Of a DNA stretch of 64,000 nucleotides, positions 26,801 through 34,092 are shown in pieces. The notes beneath the pieces were generated by a model that had not been told where the DNA came from, ran no database searches, and worked only from the letters and a program-made list of their open reading frames with translations. The position numbers were made by a program, and so were the translations under genes. Source of the DNA: Solirubrobacterales bacterium. Its GTDB lineage: Bacteria > Actinomycetota > Thermoleophilia > Solirubrobacterales > 70-9. The stretch spans positions 1-64,000 of the forward strand of contig JAJTCK010000001.1 in assembly GCA_021323175.1 (NCBI GenBank), in the 5' to 3' direction. Position 1 is the stretch's first letter. Each line of letters starts with the position of its first letter.

Positions 26801-27054
26801 TCGATGATGACCTCGACCTCGGCGAAGCGGCGCGCGGACTGGCCTGCTCCGCCGGCGAAGATCACGTCGCGCATGGATTGGCCGCGAACGGCCAGCGGGC
26901 TCTGCTCGCCGAGCGCCCACAGGACCGCGTCCGTGATGTTCGACTTGCCGCTCCCGTTCGGGCCCACGATCACGCTGACGCCCGGGCTGAAGCTCAGCCG
27001 CGTGCGGTCGGGGAACGATTTGAACCCCTTGAGGTTGATCGCCTTCAGGTACAT
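23836..27054 (-). CDS. smc: Chromosome segregation protein SMC
   Basis: 1072 residues. The N-terminal ATPase half has GFKSFPDRTRLSFSPG and Walker A VGPNGSGKSNITDAV. Two long heptad-rich coiled coils (about 165-480 and 620-870) flank a hinge around 430-560 (GLIETGPGIERALSAALGE onwards). The C-terminal half has signature LSGGEKSLVALAFVFA and Walker B FYILDEVEAALDD. It condenses and organises the chromosome with ScpA/B, which are not in this window. The hinge is shorter than in B. subtilis SMC, which accounts for the somewhat short total length. Confidence 0.97.
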   Translation of the reverse strand: MYLKAINLKGFKSFPDRTRLSFSPGVSVIVGPNGSGKSNITDAVLWALGEQSPLAVRGQSMRDVIFAGGAGQSARRFAEVEVIIDNSEGRAASDFSEISITRRIERNGDGEYRLNGARCRLADVVEVLSDTNMGREMHSVISQGRVEAIVSSKPRDRRMLIEEAAGLGKHRKRRHRAQLKLDRTQENLDRALDVEREARSRLRPLKRQAEAAERTAKLVAQESELRATVVASELHSHERLLEASEAKLTEARSRRDAIEARLEEVHRRRSAIEEKVASGEDERREHGERLAHARGTLERVRARAEATESAVRDLRSGLGERQLRLEQLDEGPEIGRAAAERVGELEAALAALDGQEPGGELTKLREQAAAAEEARSEAAAALSVLEREAGQAAEACKRASAMRDRARAEAEKASERRAAMEGDLAAIEAKLARAAMEGDDEVLAGLIETGPGIERALSAALGERLRAAVVQSVADGVGRLAGSEGALRALVAGGRGPEAAADPPVAGARRLLDLVTADGTALEIAQRLLADAWLVDDLTELPQGFTGIAVTVDGDAFDGGVRELRRLPREGTDPALAARSAREELVSRLEQRRATEERGKRDLERAEQALAKARDLRDETDLALREGRRRVDEAAEEASRARWRSDRRADREEDGASTVKRARLEAELEAERRHAQSAEKAAQARRRDQEQLRARIELEQRTLPALERARDALAAVAERLERHAESLGTVGGGEQGGGQVAAELRECSRQEYEMQGEMRTVSETLTAGEVEASRLRQQRDEGREELGRLGKTLERELEVADALLPDAERAEIETKLERLVRRREQIGPVNPLAKREYEEASEHVKDLAAQRKDLEAAMGDLRSLIRRTDREIAQAFEDTFESTARNFEEMIMELFPGGSGRLRRIDVTPKSGTDRNGVGELAAEEALDEETDGYGAPTDEAWGVEIEVRPAGKSSRRLSLLSGGEKSLVALAFVFAVLMARPCPFYILDEVEAALDDINLDRFIQLVRRFSERSQFIVVTHQKRTMDAADILYGVSMAGDGVTKVVSRRLPRDGELRPGEIPEADAAEAEAA

Positions 27055-27139
27055 GTGTCTTGTTCTTCCCGTCTCGAGCCGCCGCGACTAAGCCGCATGC
27101 GCGCTCAAGGCTCGCGAACGGCCCGGACGCAAACGGGCG

Positions 27140-27820
27140 TCAGCCTTGCAGGCCCTCGAGTGCCCGCTCCGCCGCGGCCTGTTCGGCCTCCTTCTTGCTG
27201 CGGCCAGAACCCGCTCCAAGATGCGCGCCGTCCACCGTGGCGCGCACCTCGAATCGGCGCTCATGGGGTGGGCCCGCCTCGCCGACCACCTCGTAGATTA
27301 CGGTGGCGCCGTCGCGCGCGAGCCGCTCCTGCAGCTCTGACTTGAAGTCCATGCGCTCGCGGCGGGCCTGCTCGATCTCTGAAGCGAACGCGCTCACGGT
27401 AGCCCGCTCCGTGGGCTCGAAGCCATGGGCGAGGTAGCAGGCGCCGATCACCGCCTCGCACACCGACGCCATCGTGCGCTCGGACGCCAGCAGAGTCTCC
27501 ACGGGCACGCCGGTTCGGTCGGGCGGGGCGCGCTCGGCCAGCATGCGGCCCAGGCCGACTTCGCGGGCAACCTCGGCGCAGGCACGGCCGCTGACCGCCT
27601 GATTGTGGACCTTGGTGAGCCGCCCGATGTCGGCCTCGGGCAGGTCGCCGAACAGCTCCGTCGCGATCGCCAGCCCCAGCACGCTGTCGCCCAGGAACGC
27701 CAGGCGTCCGTATCCCTCGGTGCGGCTGTCGACCCAGGAGGAGTGGCTCAGTGCCTGCCGGCGCAGCTCTTCGGGGGTGTCCGCGAACAGCTCCGCCAGC
27801 GTGGCGGACTCAGGTGGCAT
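27140..27820 (-). CDS. rnc: Ribonuclease III with altered active site
   Basis: 226 residues from ATG 27820 (MPPESATLAEL). The N-terminal RIII domain is followed by an intact dsRNA-binding domain (about 150-224). The signature reads GRLAFLGDSVLGL instead of ERLEFLGD: the first catalytic Glu is Ala41 while Asp45 remains. The second helix reads MASVCEAVIGACYLA where ADxxEAxxGA is usual: the Asp is Ser119 while Glu122 remains. Two of four metal-binding acids are therefore lost. It may cut slowly, use other ligands, or act as a dsRNA-binding factor. Position between acpP and smc is classical. Confidence 0.92.
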   Translation of the reverse strand: MPPESATLAELFADTPEELRRQALSHSSWVDSRTEGYGRLAFLGDSVLGLAIATELFGDLPEADIGRLTKVHNQAVSGRACAEVAREVGLGRMLAERAPPDRTGVPVETLLASERTMASVCEAVIGACYLAHGFEPTERATVSAFASEIEQARRERMDFKSELQERLARDGATVIYEVVGEAGPPHERRFEVRATVDGAHLGAGSGRSKKEAEQAAAERALEGLQG

Positions 27821-27840
27821 TCGTGCTCGCGCCGCCCTCC

Positions 27841-28101
27841 TCAGCCCGTGGCGGGAGCCCGGGCACAGACGAACTCGACGGCGTCTCCGACCGTCTTGAT
27901 CTCGGCGGCCTCCTCCTCGCTGACCCGGATCTCGTACCGGTCCTCGAGCTCCATCAGTAGCTCGTAGAGGTCCAGGGAGTCGGCATCGAGGTCCTCGCGG
28001 AACTTGGTCTCGGGCTTGATCCGGTCGGGCTCCACCTCGAGCTCGGTCACCAGATGCTCCCGAATGAGCGTCATCACTTGGTCTCTTTCCATGCCGGCCA
28101 T
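27841..28101 (-). CDS. acpP: Acyl carrier protein
   Basis: 86 residues. The Ser that receives phosphopantetheine is in EDLDADSLDLYELLMELED. A typical small acidic four-helix protein that carries growing acyl chains. ATG 28101 follows AGGAATA and overlaps the plsX TAA as TAATG, so synthesis is coupled to plsX. It is 20 bases upstream of rnc. Confidence 0.96.
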   Translation of the reverse strand: MAGMERDQVMTLIREHLVTELEVEPDRIKPETKFREDLDADSLDLYELLMELEDRYEIRVSEEEAAEIKTVGDAVEFVCARAPATG

Positions 28102-29150
28102 TATTCCTGTCCGCGGCGCGCCGGGGCGTCCCGCAGCGCCTCGCGTGTGGCGCCCGCCGCCTGCAGCGCCCGCGCCGTGCGCCCGACGGCGTCCTCGCGG
28201 ACTGTCCGGTCGGCCAGCCGGATCGCGTTCGCGATGCCCTCCGGGCTGGAGCTGCCGTGGGCCACGATGGCGACGCCGCGCAGCCCCAGCAGGACCGCGC
28301 CGCCCACCGCGTTGGGGTCAAGGCTGCTGCGCAGCCCGCCCAACGCCGGACGCAGCAGCAGGCCTCCGGCCGCGGCCAGCGGTCCCGAGCGCGCGGCGTC
28401 CCGGACCGCCGCGGCGACAGCCCGAGCGGTCCCCTCCAGCGTCTTCAGGGTGACGTTGCCGGTGAAGCCGTCGGTGACGACCACGTCAGCGGCCCCGGTC
28501 AGCAGGTCCCGGCCCTCGACGTTGCCGATGAACTCGATCGCCGCCTGCCCGGCCAGGGCGTCGTGCGCCTCGATCACGTCCGGGTTGCCCTTCTTCTGCT
28601 CCTCCCCGACCGACAGGAGCGCCACCCGCGGGCTCGTGACGCCGAGAACCGACTCGCTGAACGCCGCACCGAGATGGGCGAACTGGACCAGGTGCTGCGG
28701 GCGCACCTCGGTGTTGGCGCCAACGTCGAGAAAGAGCAGGATTCCGGGAGCCCCGCGGCCGCCGTCGGCCGACGTGGGCAGCGGCACCTGCGCCGCCAGC
28801 GCCGGCCGGTGAACCCCTTTCAACCGCCTCATCGCGAACAGCGCCGCCGTCATCGTCGCTCCGGTCGAACCGCCGCTCACCAGCGCCCCGGAGCGGCCCT
28901 CGGCGACGTCAGCGGCGGCGCGCACGATCGACGCGCCCGCAGTAGAGCGGACGGCGGCCACTGGGTCGGCGTCGTTTGAGATCCACTGGTCGGATTGCTG
29001 GATCTCGACTCCGTCCGAGGGGCTGAGCGATGCGGGCCCGAAGACCCGGACCCGGATCCCGTCCGCCGCGGCCAGGCGGGCGCCCTCGAGCGCGACCTTC
29101 GGGCCGTCGTCAAGTCCCTGGGCGTCAAGCGCGACCGGCTGCCCGGCCAC
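28101..29150 (-). CDS. plsX: Phosphate acyltransferase PlsX
   Basis: 349 residues. It makes acyl-phosphate from acyl-ACP for phospholipid synthesis. The C-terminal blocks are canonical (FLDVGANTEVRPQHLVQFAHLG, NPDVIEAHDAL, DVVVTDGFTGNVTLKTLEG). The N-terminal ones diverge: ALDAQGLDDGP replaces DAMGGD, and VSGGSTGATM replaces SAGNTGA. It probably remains active, since it sits between rpmF and acpP as usual and no second copy is visible. It overlaps acpP by 1 base. Confidence 0.93.
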   Translation of the reverse strand: MAGQPVALDAQGLDDGPKVALEGARLAAADGIRVRVFGPASLSPSDGVEIQQSDQWISNDADPVAAVRSTAGASIVRAAADVAEGRSGALVSGGSTGATMTAALFAMRRLKGVHRPALAAQVPLPTSADGGRGAPGILLFLDVGANTEVRPQHLVQFAHLGAAFSESVLGVTSPRVALLSVGEEQKKGNPDVIEAHDALAGQAAIEFIGNVEGRDLLTGAADVVVTDGFTGNVTLKTLEGTARAVAAAVRDAARSGPLAAAGGLLLRPALGGLRSSLDPNAVGGAVLLGLRGVAIVAHGSSSPEGIANAIRLADRTVREDAVGRTARALQAAGATREALRDAPARRGQE

Positions 29151-29154
29151 GGCG

Positions 29155-29373
29155 CTACTCCTCGGCGGCGGGCTCGGCCCGGGTCGAGGCCTCGGGGGCC
29201 TCGTGGCGAATGACCTCGCGCCCGGCGTAGGTGCCGCATGTCGGGCAGACCCGGTGGGGCAGCCTCGGGCTGTGGCAGCGCGGGCACTCGTTCAGGCGCG
29301 GGGCGCTGATCCCGTGCTGGGCGCGGCGCTTGTCGCGGCGCGTGCGTGACTGTCGCTTCTTGGGGACGGCCAT
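29155..29373 (-). CDS. rpmF: 50S ribosomal protein L32
   Basis: 72 residues. Starts MAVPKKRQSRTRRDKRRAQH, the universal L32 N-terminus. The zinc-type four-Cys form (CPRC and CPTC). The last about 15 residues (EAPEASTRAEPAAEE) are an extra acidic tail, echoing the tail of L19 in this genome. It is between yceD and plsX. Confidence 0.96.
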   Translation of the reverse strand: MAVPKKRQSRTRRDKRRAQHGISAPRLNECPRCHSPRLPHRVCPTCGTYAGREVIRHEAPEASTRAEPAAEE

Positions 29374-29391
29374 GAGGAGGCCGCATGGTAG

Positions 29392-29913
29392 CTATTCCAG
29401 GTTCAGGTCCCTGAGCTTGGCCATGCGCGGGTCGCCTCCGCCGCCGTGCCTGTGCTCCTCGGGGTCGGCGTCGTTCAAGGACTGGCCACAGACCGCGCAC
29501 AGCCCTGCGCAGTCGGAGCGGCAGAGCGGTTGCGAGGGAAGGCCCAGCACCATCGCGTCGTTCGCCCACCTGTCCAGGTCCAGCCTGCCCTCGCTCACGT
29601 AGGGGCTCCGCAGCTCCTCGTCCCGCGCGCCGGTCTGGTCGACCTCGCGGGCGTCGACCGAGAGCTCGGAGCGGGCCGGCTCCAGGCAGCGGACGCACGG
29701 GCCCATCAGCTCGGCCTCGTAGCGCAATCGCAGCGCGTAGCCCGTCGTGGTCCGCGAGACGTCCAGCCGCGCATCGGCCGCACCACCGGCAGCTTCGTAC
29801 TCCTGACCCCCGAGTTCGATCGCGGGCAGCGCGACCGTGGCTTGCACGCGCGCAGCCTGGCCGGTCGAGAGCGAGAGCCTCTCGAGGTCGACGATGCCGG
29901 CTTCGGCGTGCAT
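29392..29913 (-). CDS. YceD/DUF177 family protein
   Basis: 173 residues from ATG 29913. Family marks: MGPCVRCLEPARSELSVDARE and PLCRSDCAGLCAVCGQSLND, a cysteine-rich C-terminal region. YceD precedes rpmF nearly everywhere and is linked to 23S rRNA or L32 metabolism, with no defined activity. It is 18 bases upstream of rpmF and divergent from the methyltransferase (48 bp). Confidence 0.93.
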   Translation of the reverse strand: MHAEAGIVDLERLSLSTGQAARVQATVALPAIELGGQEYEAAGGAADARLDVSRTTTGYALRLRYEAELMGPCVRCLEPARSELSVDAREVDQTGARDEELRSPYVSEGRLDLDRWANDAMVLGLPSQPLCRSDCAGLCAVCGQSLNDADPEEHRHGGGGDPRMAKLRDLNLE

Positions 29914-29961
29914 GCCATTGACATTAGCCACAGCCCCGGGCTCAGCTACGGTGGGCGCCCC

Positions 29962-30501
29962 GTGAGCCAGTTCCACTGGAACCCAGAGACCTATCTAGAT
30001 CTGATCCGCGCCGAGGTCCCAAGGTTCGATGAGTTGCAGCGGGCTGCGGTGGACGCGGTTCCCTTCGCTCCGGACCGGGTCCTCGAGCTCGGGATGGGCA
30101 CGGGCGAGACCACCCGCGTGCTGCTGGAGGCCTACCCGGACGCCTGGGTGATCGGCCTGGACTCCAGCCCCGAGATGGTGTTCAGGCTGAGGCGGGAGTA
30201 CGACGGGGTGATGCTCGCCCGGATGGAGGACCCCCTCCCAGACGGCCCCTGGGACCTGGTGATCTCGGTCCTTTCGATCCACCATCTGACCGACCAGGTG
30301 AAGCAGTTGCTGTTCCGCCGCGTTCGTGAGCAGGCCCGCGCGCTCGTCATCGGCGATGTGGTCCAGGCTGAGCAGCAGGTGACGCCGATCGACCCGGACG
30401 TCGACTTCGTCGACACCCCCGAGGAGCTGGCCGAATGGTGCGACGGCGAGGTGACGTGGCGCGCGGACGACCTCGCGGTCGTCCGCGCCACCTACGCCTA
30501 G
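29962..30501 (+). CDS. SAM-dependent methyltransferase
   Basis: 179 residues from GTG 29962 (VSQFHWNPETYLDLIR). Class I fold: motif I VLELGMGTGETTRVLL, an acidic loop after GLDSSPEMV, and motif IV WDLVISVLSIHHL. The shape resembles Methyltransf_25-type enzymes of small molecules. Substrate unknown. It is alone on the plus strand. Confidence 0.88.
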   Translation: MSQFHWNPETYLDLIRAEVPRFDELQRAAVDAVPFAPDRVLELGMGTGETTRVLLEAYPDAWVIGLDSSPEMVFRLRREYDGVMLARMEDPLPDGPWDLVISVLSIHHLTDQVKQLLFRRVREQARALVIGDVVQAEQQVTPIDPDVDFVDTPEELAEWCDGEVTWRADDLAVVRATYA

Positions 30502-30765
30502 ATCTGCGGCTTCGCTTCAGGTCGTCGGGGTGGTGATGCAGCGGTACTCGATCGCCGAGTTGGTCTTGCGATCCCTGCGATCTTCTGCTCGGCCGTGCGG
30601 GCGATGACCCGCGTTGCGGGGGTTCCGTGTGGTTCACATCGCTAGCTCTGATAGCCGGGCGGCTTCGCTCAGCGCTTCAGCGCATGCCCTTGGCGGGAGC
30701 CCTGACGAAGTACGACGCGGCCACAACTCCAGGGTCGGGCAGTCCACAGCAGTGCCAACCGTGGG
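30502..30765. other. Gene-free convergent gap
   Basis: 264 bp between two convergent stops. I see no supported reading frame, U-tract hairpin or repeat longer than about 10 bases. It is less biased in codon position than the neighbouring genes, so it is probably non-coding. The ends GCTTCGCT and GCGCTTCAGCGC could form small hairpins only. Confidence 0.5.
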
Positions 30766-31146
30766 TCAGTAATCGGGGCGCGCGACCTGCAGCTTGCGGC
30801 GCACGTGCTCCGAAAGGCGTTCCGCCAATTCGTCGAGCCGGTCGTCGAGCTCGCCCGAGCGCAGTCGGCGTGCGAGCTCGGCCTCGGCCTCGCGCACGGC
30901 GGCATCAATCTCGTGAGCCGCCGGAACCTCGCCCGGGTCACCGCCGAGCAGCTCCTGCAGCAGGGCCAGGTCTTCTCGCGCGGGAGCGTCTCCGGCGCGA
31001 AGCTCACGGGCGACGATGGCGCAGAGATTGGCCGCGACCAACAGCCGGAAGCGCTGTTGGCTCGGCACCTCGAGGCGCAGCTCGGCGAGCAGGTACTCGG
31101 CGACCGCCTCGAGCAGCTCAGCCGCGTCCGGGCGATCCTGGGTCAC
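30766..31146 (-). CDS. DUF6285 family protein
   Basis: 126 residues from GTG 31146, overlapping the phosphotransferase TGA (GTGA). The opening DRPDAAELLEAVAEYL and the RFRLLVAANLCAIVAREL segment are typical of this family, which travels with phosphotransferase-like proteins and acyl-CoA dehydrogenases in actinobacteria. Helical, cytosolic, activity unknown. Confidence 0.8.
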   Translation of the reverse strand: MTQDRPDAAELLEAVAEYLLAELRLEVPSQQRFRLLVAANLCAIVARELRAGDAPAREDLALLQELLGGDPGEVPAAHEIDAAVREAEAELARRLRSGELDDRLDELAERLSEHVRRKLQVARPDY

Positions 31147-32165
31147 GATCCGGTCTCCCGAACCAGCTCGAGCAGGTCCCACTCCGGCTCACAGATACGG
31201 CGGCCGAGCGACGCAAGCTCGTGGCTGCGGCGTACGCCAATCAGATGGTCGTGCGCCTGGCGAGCGCAGATCACGGCCCACTTGACGTTGCCGAGCACCT
31301 CCCAGTAGCGGACCCGCCCGGGGTCGAGCGGCTCACCGCCCGCCGCCTGATAGGCGGCCAGAAATCCCTCGAGCCGTCCCACGCCCGCGACGGGCTTTTC
31401 GTCGTTGCCGAACCGCCAGGAGCGGATGCAGAGCCAGCCGGCGTCCTCGGCGGGATCTCCAAGATGCGACAGCTCCCAGTCGATCACGGCGGCGAGACCG
31501 CTCTCGTCCACGATGAAGTTGCCCAGGCGGAAGTCCCCGTGGACCAGCCCGGGCTCCGCAGGCTCAGGGGCGTTCGCGCGCAGCCAGCGCAGGCCCAGCT
31601 CGACCCCTGGCAGCGGCGCTCCGACCTCGTCGAGCTGGCGCTCCCACTCGTCGATCTGAGCCAGCGCGGGGTCAGAGGGCGGATCGGGGAGCACGCCCCG
31701 GAGCGTGGTCGCCTCGACCGTGTGGATCCGGGCCAGCGCCTCCGCGAGCTGCACGGTCAGCGCCCCGCGCGCTTGCTCGTACTCGGGCTTGTGCAGGATC
31801 CGGGGAGGCACCGAGGTCCCCTCCACGAAGCCCATCAGGAATCCGGCGGAGCCGAACACGCCGCCGTCGTCGAATGCGATCTGCTCGGGCACCGGGACAC
31901 CGGCCTCACGGGAGCGCTGCAGCAATGTGAACTCCTCGCGCATCGGCACGAAGGAGACGGAGCTCCCCGGGTCACGGCGCAGAACGCAGAAGGGAATCTC
32001 CGGGCCGGCTCCCTCCGCCTTTCGGGACACGAGCCAGGTTTCACGTGAGGCTCCCCCAGGGATCGGACTCAGCCGCAACTCCCCGGGGTCGCCGCCCGCG
32101 AGGTGCCCGGCGAGTACGCCCCGCACGCCCTCGGCCAAGTCGGCGGACGCTTCAGTCGCTGACAT
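31143..32165 (-). CDS. Phosphotransferase (APH) family protein
   Basis: 340 residues from ATG 32165 (MSATEASADLAEG); the frame is open to 32222. Kinase-like fold: GGASRETWLV nucleotide loop, LRRDPGS, catalytic loop VHGDFRLGNFIVDE and metal site IDWELSHLGDPAEDAGW. In this branch (with DUF6285) the enzyme is linked to acyl-CoA catabolism rather than antibiotic resistance, as in ACAD10/11-type kinases of 4-hydroxy acids. No acyl-CoA dehydrogenase is in the window, so the operon is incomplete here. Confidence 0.9.
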   Translation of the reverse strand: MSATEASADLAEGVRGVLAGHLAGGDPGELRLSPIPGGASRETWLVSRKAEGAGPEIPFCVLRRDPGSSVSFVPMREEFTLLQRSREAGVPVPEQIAFDDGGVFGSAGFLMGFVEGTSVPPRILHKPEYEQARGALTVQLAEALARIHTVEATTLRGVLPDPPSDPALAQIDEWERQLDEVGAPLPGVELGLRWLRANAPEPAEPGLVHGDFRLGNFIVDESGLAAVIDWELSHLGDPAEDAGWLCIRSWRFGNDEKPVAGVGRLEGFLAAYQAAGGEPLDPGRVRYWEVLGNVKWAVICARQAHDHLIGVRRSHELASLGRRICEPEWDLLELVRETGS

Positions 32166-32335
32166 CCGCCTCGCGGGCGCCGCGCCGCACCCCATGCCGC
32201 CTCCAATGCCTGTCGGGCCCATAGCGGCCGTTGCGGACCGGTCTTTGCCCTGACCCGCACGGATTCACCGTGAACGTCGGTAACTCCGTCCTTTTCGGCT
32301 GAGGTGTCGCTGCCCCCCTCGGTCGGTTTCGAGCG

Positions 32336-32368
32336 GCGAGCGGCCCCCGGCGAAAGGGGGCCGCTCGC
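32336..32368. terminator. Perfect 13-bp hairpin
   Basis: GCGAGCGGCCCCC, a 7-base loop GGCGAAA, then GGGGGCCGCTCGC. On the plus strand it is followed by TTTCCTCC. On the minus strand, the direction of the exported-protein gene that ends at 32411, it is followed by GCTCGAAACC with no U-run. It probably stops or stabilises the transcript of 32411-32848 by a U-poor mode. The surrounding 245-bp gap (32166-32410) holds no gene. Confidence 0.55.
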
Positions 32369-32410
32369 TTTCCTCCGTGTCTCTTGGACACTGGCTCCCA
32401 GCGGCTTGTG

Positions 32411-32848
32411 CTACCCGCGCTTCGTGTTCAGCTTGCTGAAGGTGCAGAGCACGCGTAGCTGAACCGGCAGCTCTACGGCCGTATCGTTGTCGAACTCGAA
32501 CAGCCAGGCCGAAATGCCCGACGGGCCATCGGTCTTCTCCGCGAGCGCCGATAGGTTCCTGGTGTTGTCTGGCGACCGCGGGTCGATCACCCCTCCGCCG
32601 ATCGCCACGCCAGCTCCCAGCTTCGGGTGCGACGGGCAGGTGACGAGATGGTCCGAGACCCCGTTGTTATCGGATTGCGGAAGCAGAGTCACGCTCTCGA
32701 CCACTTGTTGGGTAGCGCCGCCGAGGCGGGTCCTCAGTGTGTTGTCCCCGGCGTTCTGGGCGATAGCGGTTCCGCCCACGGCGACCACCAGCGCGATCAG
32801 GCTGAGGACGAGACCAGGAGACAGGTGCTTCTTGGTCCTTCTGATCAT
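32411..32848 (-). CDS. Exported hypothetical protein
   Basis: 145 residues. The N-terminus LSPGLVLSLIALVVAVGGTAIA is a signal peptide/anchor motif recurrent in Thermoleophilia exported proteins. The mature domain has two Cys (TCPSHP and VLCTFS) that could pair. A strong GGGGGAGA ribosome site precedes ATG 32848. The region after the signal is beta-rich and without known family; cell-surface location inferred. Confidence 0.7.
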   Translation of the reverse strand: MIRRTKKHLSPGLVLSLIALVVAVGGTAIAQNAGDNTLRTRLGGATQQVVESVTLLPQSDNNGVSDHLVTCPSHPKLGAGVAIGGGVIDPRSPDNTRNLSALAEKTDGPSGISAWLFEFDNDTAVELPVQLRVLCTFSKLNTKRG

Positions 32849-32982
32849 TTTCTCCCCCTTCTTTGGGATTGGTGAGGGAACGAGCCTTTCATACGCCCGT
32901 CATGCCAGCAGAACGCGCCCCATCTGCGTAGGTGCGGCCGATGGCATCCCCGCGACCAGCCGCCTGCGTATCGCTGGCGGTG

Positions 32983-33450
32983 CTAGCCGATTTCGGAAGG
33001 CTCGCGGTCGCGGCCCTGGAGCCTGTCGCGGCCTCGCTGCACGGCCTGCAGGAACTTCTGAAGGTTGACCTCGAGCGTCGAGAGGATGTCGTCGGCGTAG
33101 TCCTCGGCGCCGAGCCTGATCTCGCGCTCGCGCTCGCGCGCCTCCTCGACGATCTCCTCGGCCGCGCGCTCGGCCTGCCGCGTGATCTCCTCGTTGGCGA
33201 CGAGCCGCTGCTGCTGCTCGCGCGCCTCCTTGACGATCCGCTCGGCCTCGCGCTTGGCCTCGGCCAGCATCTCCTGGCGCTCCTTGACGATCCACCGGGC
33301 CTGCTTGATCTCCTCGGGGATCGTGGCGCGCATCTGGTCGAGGATGTCGTAGATCTCCTCGCGGTCGACGCGCACCTGGTCCGTGAGCGGCACGGGCCGC
33401 GCGTTGTGGACCAGGTCGTCGAGCTTGTCTATGAGTACGAGTACGTCCAT
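32983..33450 (-). CDS. DivIVA/SepIVA-like coiled-coil protein
   Basis: 155 residues. A short N-terminal segment (LIDKLDDLVHNARPVPLTDQVRVD) leads into a long continuous coiled coil (about 35-145), rich in Glu, Arg and Ala. This matches SepIVA-type proteins that guide septum and pole growth in mycobacteria and lie near coaD/rnc there. It also resembles F-type ATPase b subunits, but it lacks a membrane anchor. Cytosolic scaffold role inferred. Confidence 0.7.
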   Translation of the reverse strand: MDVLVLIDKLDDLVHNARPVPLTDQVRVDREEIYDILDQMRATIPEEIKQARWIVKERQEMLAEAKREAERIVKEAREQQQRLVANEEITRQAERAAEEIVEEAREREREIRLGAEDYADDILSTLEVNLQKFLQAVQRGRDRLQGRDREPSEIG

Positions 33451-33591
33451 GTGAGGCCGCTAAAGCTTACGCACAGGGGATCTGCTGTTACCGCGGTTGA
33501 CAGTTTCTATGCCGAAATGCAATCTCCTGCCCACAGCCGACGCAGGGATCCGCAGAGCGCGGCCAGGGATTCGGGCATCTCGCCTGGACGC

Positions 33592-34092
33592 TCAGCGCTT
33601 GAGCCTGTCGGCCAGGACCGCCGCCACCGGCGGCGGCACCAGGTCGCCCACGTCGCCCCCGAAGGTGGCCATCTCCTTGACCCCCGTGGAGCTGAGAAAG
33701 CTGTAGTTGGCCGAGGCGAAGATGTACATGGACTCGATCTCAGGCGCCAGCTTACGGTTCAGCTGGTTCATCTCGAACTCGTACTCGAAGTCCGAGATCG
33801 CGCGCAGCCCCTTGACCACCGCCGTCGCCCCGTTCTCGCGGGCGAACTCGACGAGGAGGTTGGCGAAGACCTGCACCTCCACGTTCTCGCGATCGGCCAG
33901 CGCCTGCTCCAGGAATTCCTTGCGCTCCTCGGCCGTGAACAGCGTCTTCTGCTTGCGGATCGGCTGGTTCACCACGCCGACGACCACCCGGTCGAACACG
34001 TTGGAGGCCCGGCTGATGATGTCCACGTGCCCATTGGTGACCGGGTCGTAGCTGCCGGGGCAGACCGCGACGCGCGGGTTTGAATCGCTCAT
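33592..34092 (-). CDS. coaD: Phosphopantetheine adenylyltransferase
   Basis: 166 residues. It adenylates 4'-phosphopantetheine in coenzyme A synthesis. Nucleotidyltransferase motif PGSYDPVTNGHVDII (HxGH as TNGH), then VVKGLRAISDFEYEFEMNQLNRKL and NYSFLSSTGVKE. It overlaps the rsmD stop by 4 bases (ATGA), the usual rsmD-coaD coupling. Confidence 0.97.
   Translation of the reverse strand: MSDSNPRVAVCPGSYDPVTNGHVDIISRASNVFDRVVVGVVNQPIRKQKTLFTAEERKEFLEQALADRENVEVQVFANLLVEFARENGATAVVKGLRAISDFEYEFEMNQLNRKLAPEIESMYIFASANYSFLSSTGVKEMATFGGDVGDLVPPPVAAVLADRLKR

Noticed and set aside
33451-33591. Plus-strand TTGACA-like promoter
   Set aside because: No matching -10 at proper spacing, and no plus-strand gene follows.
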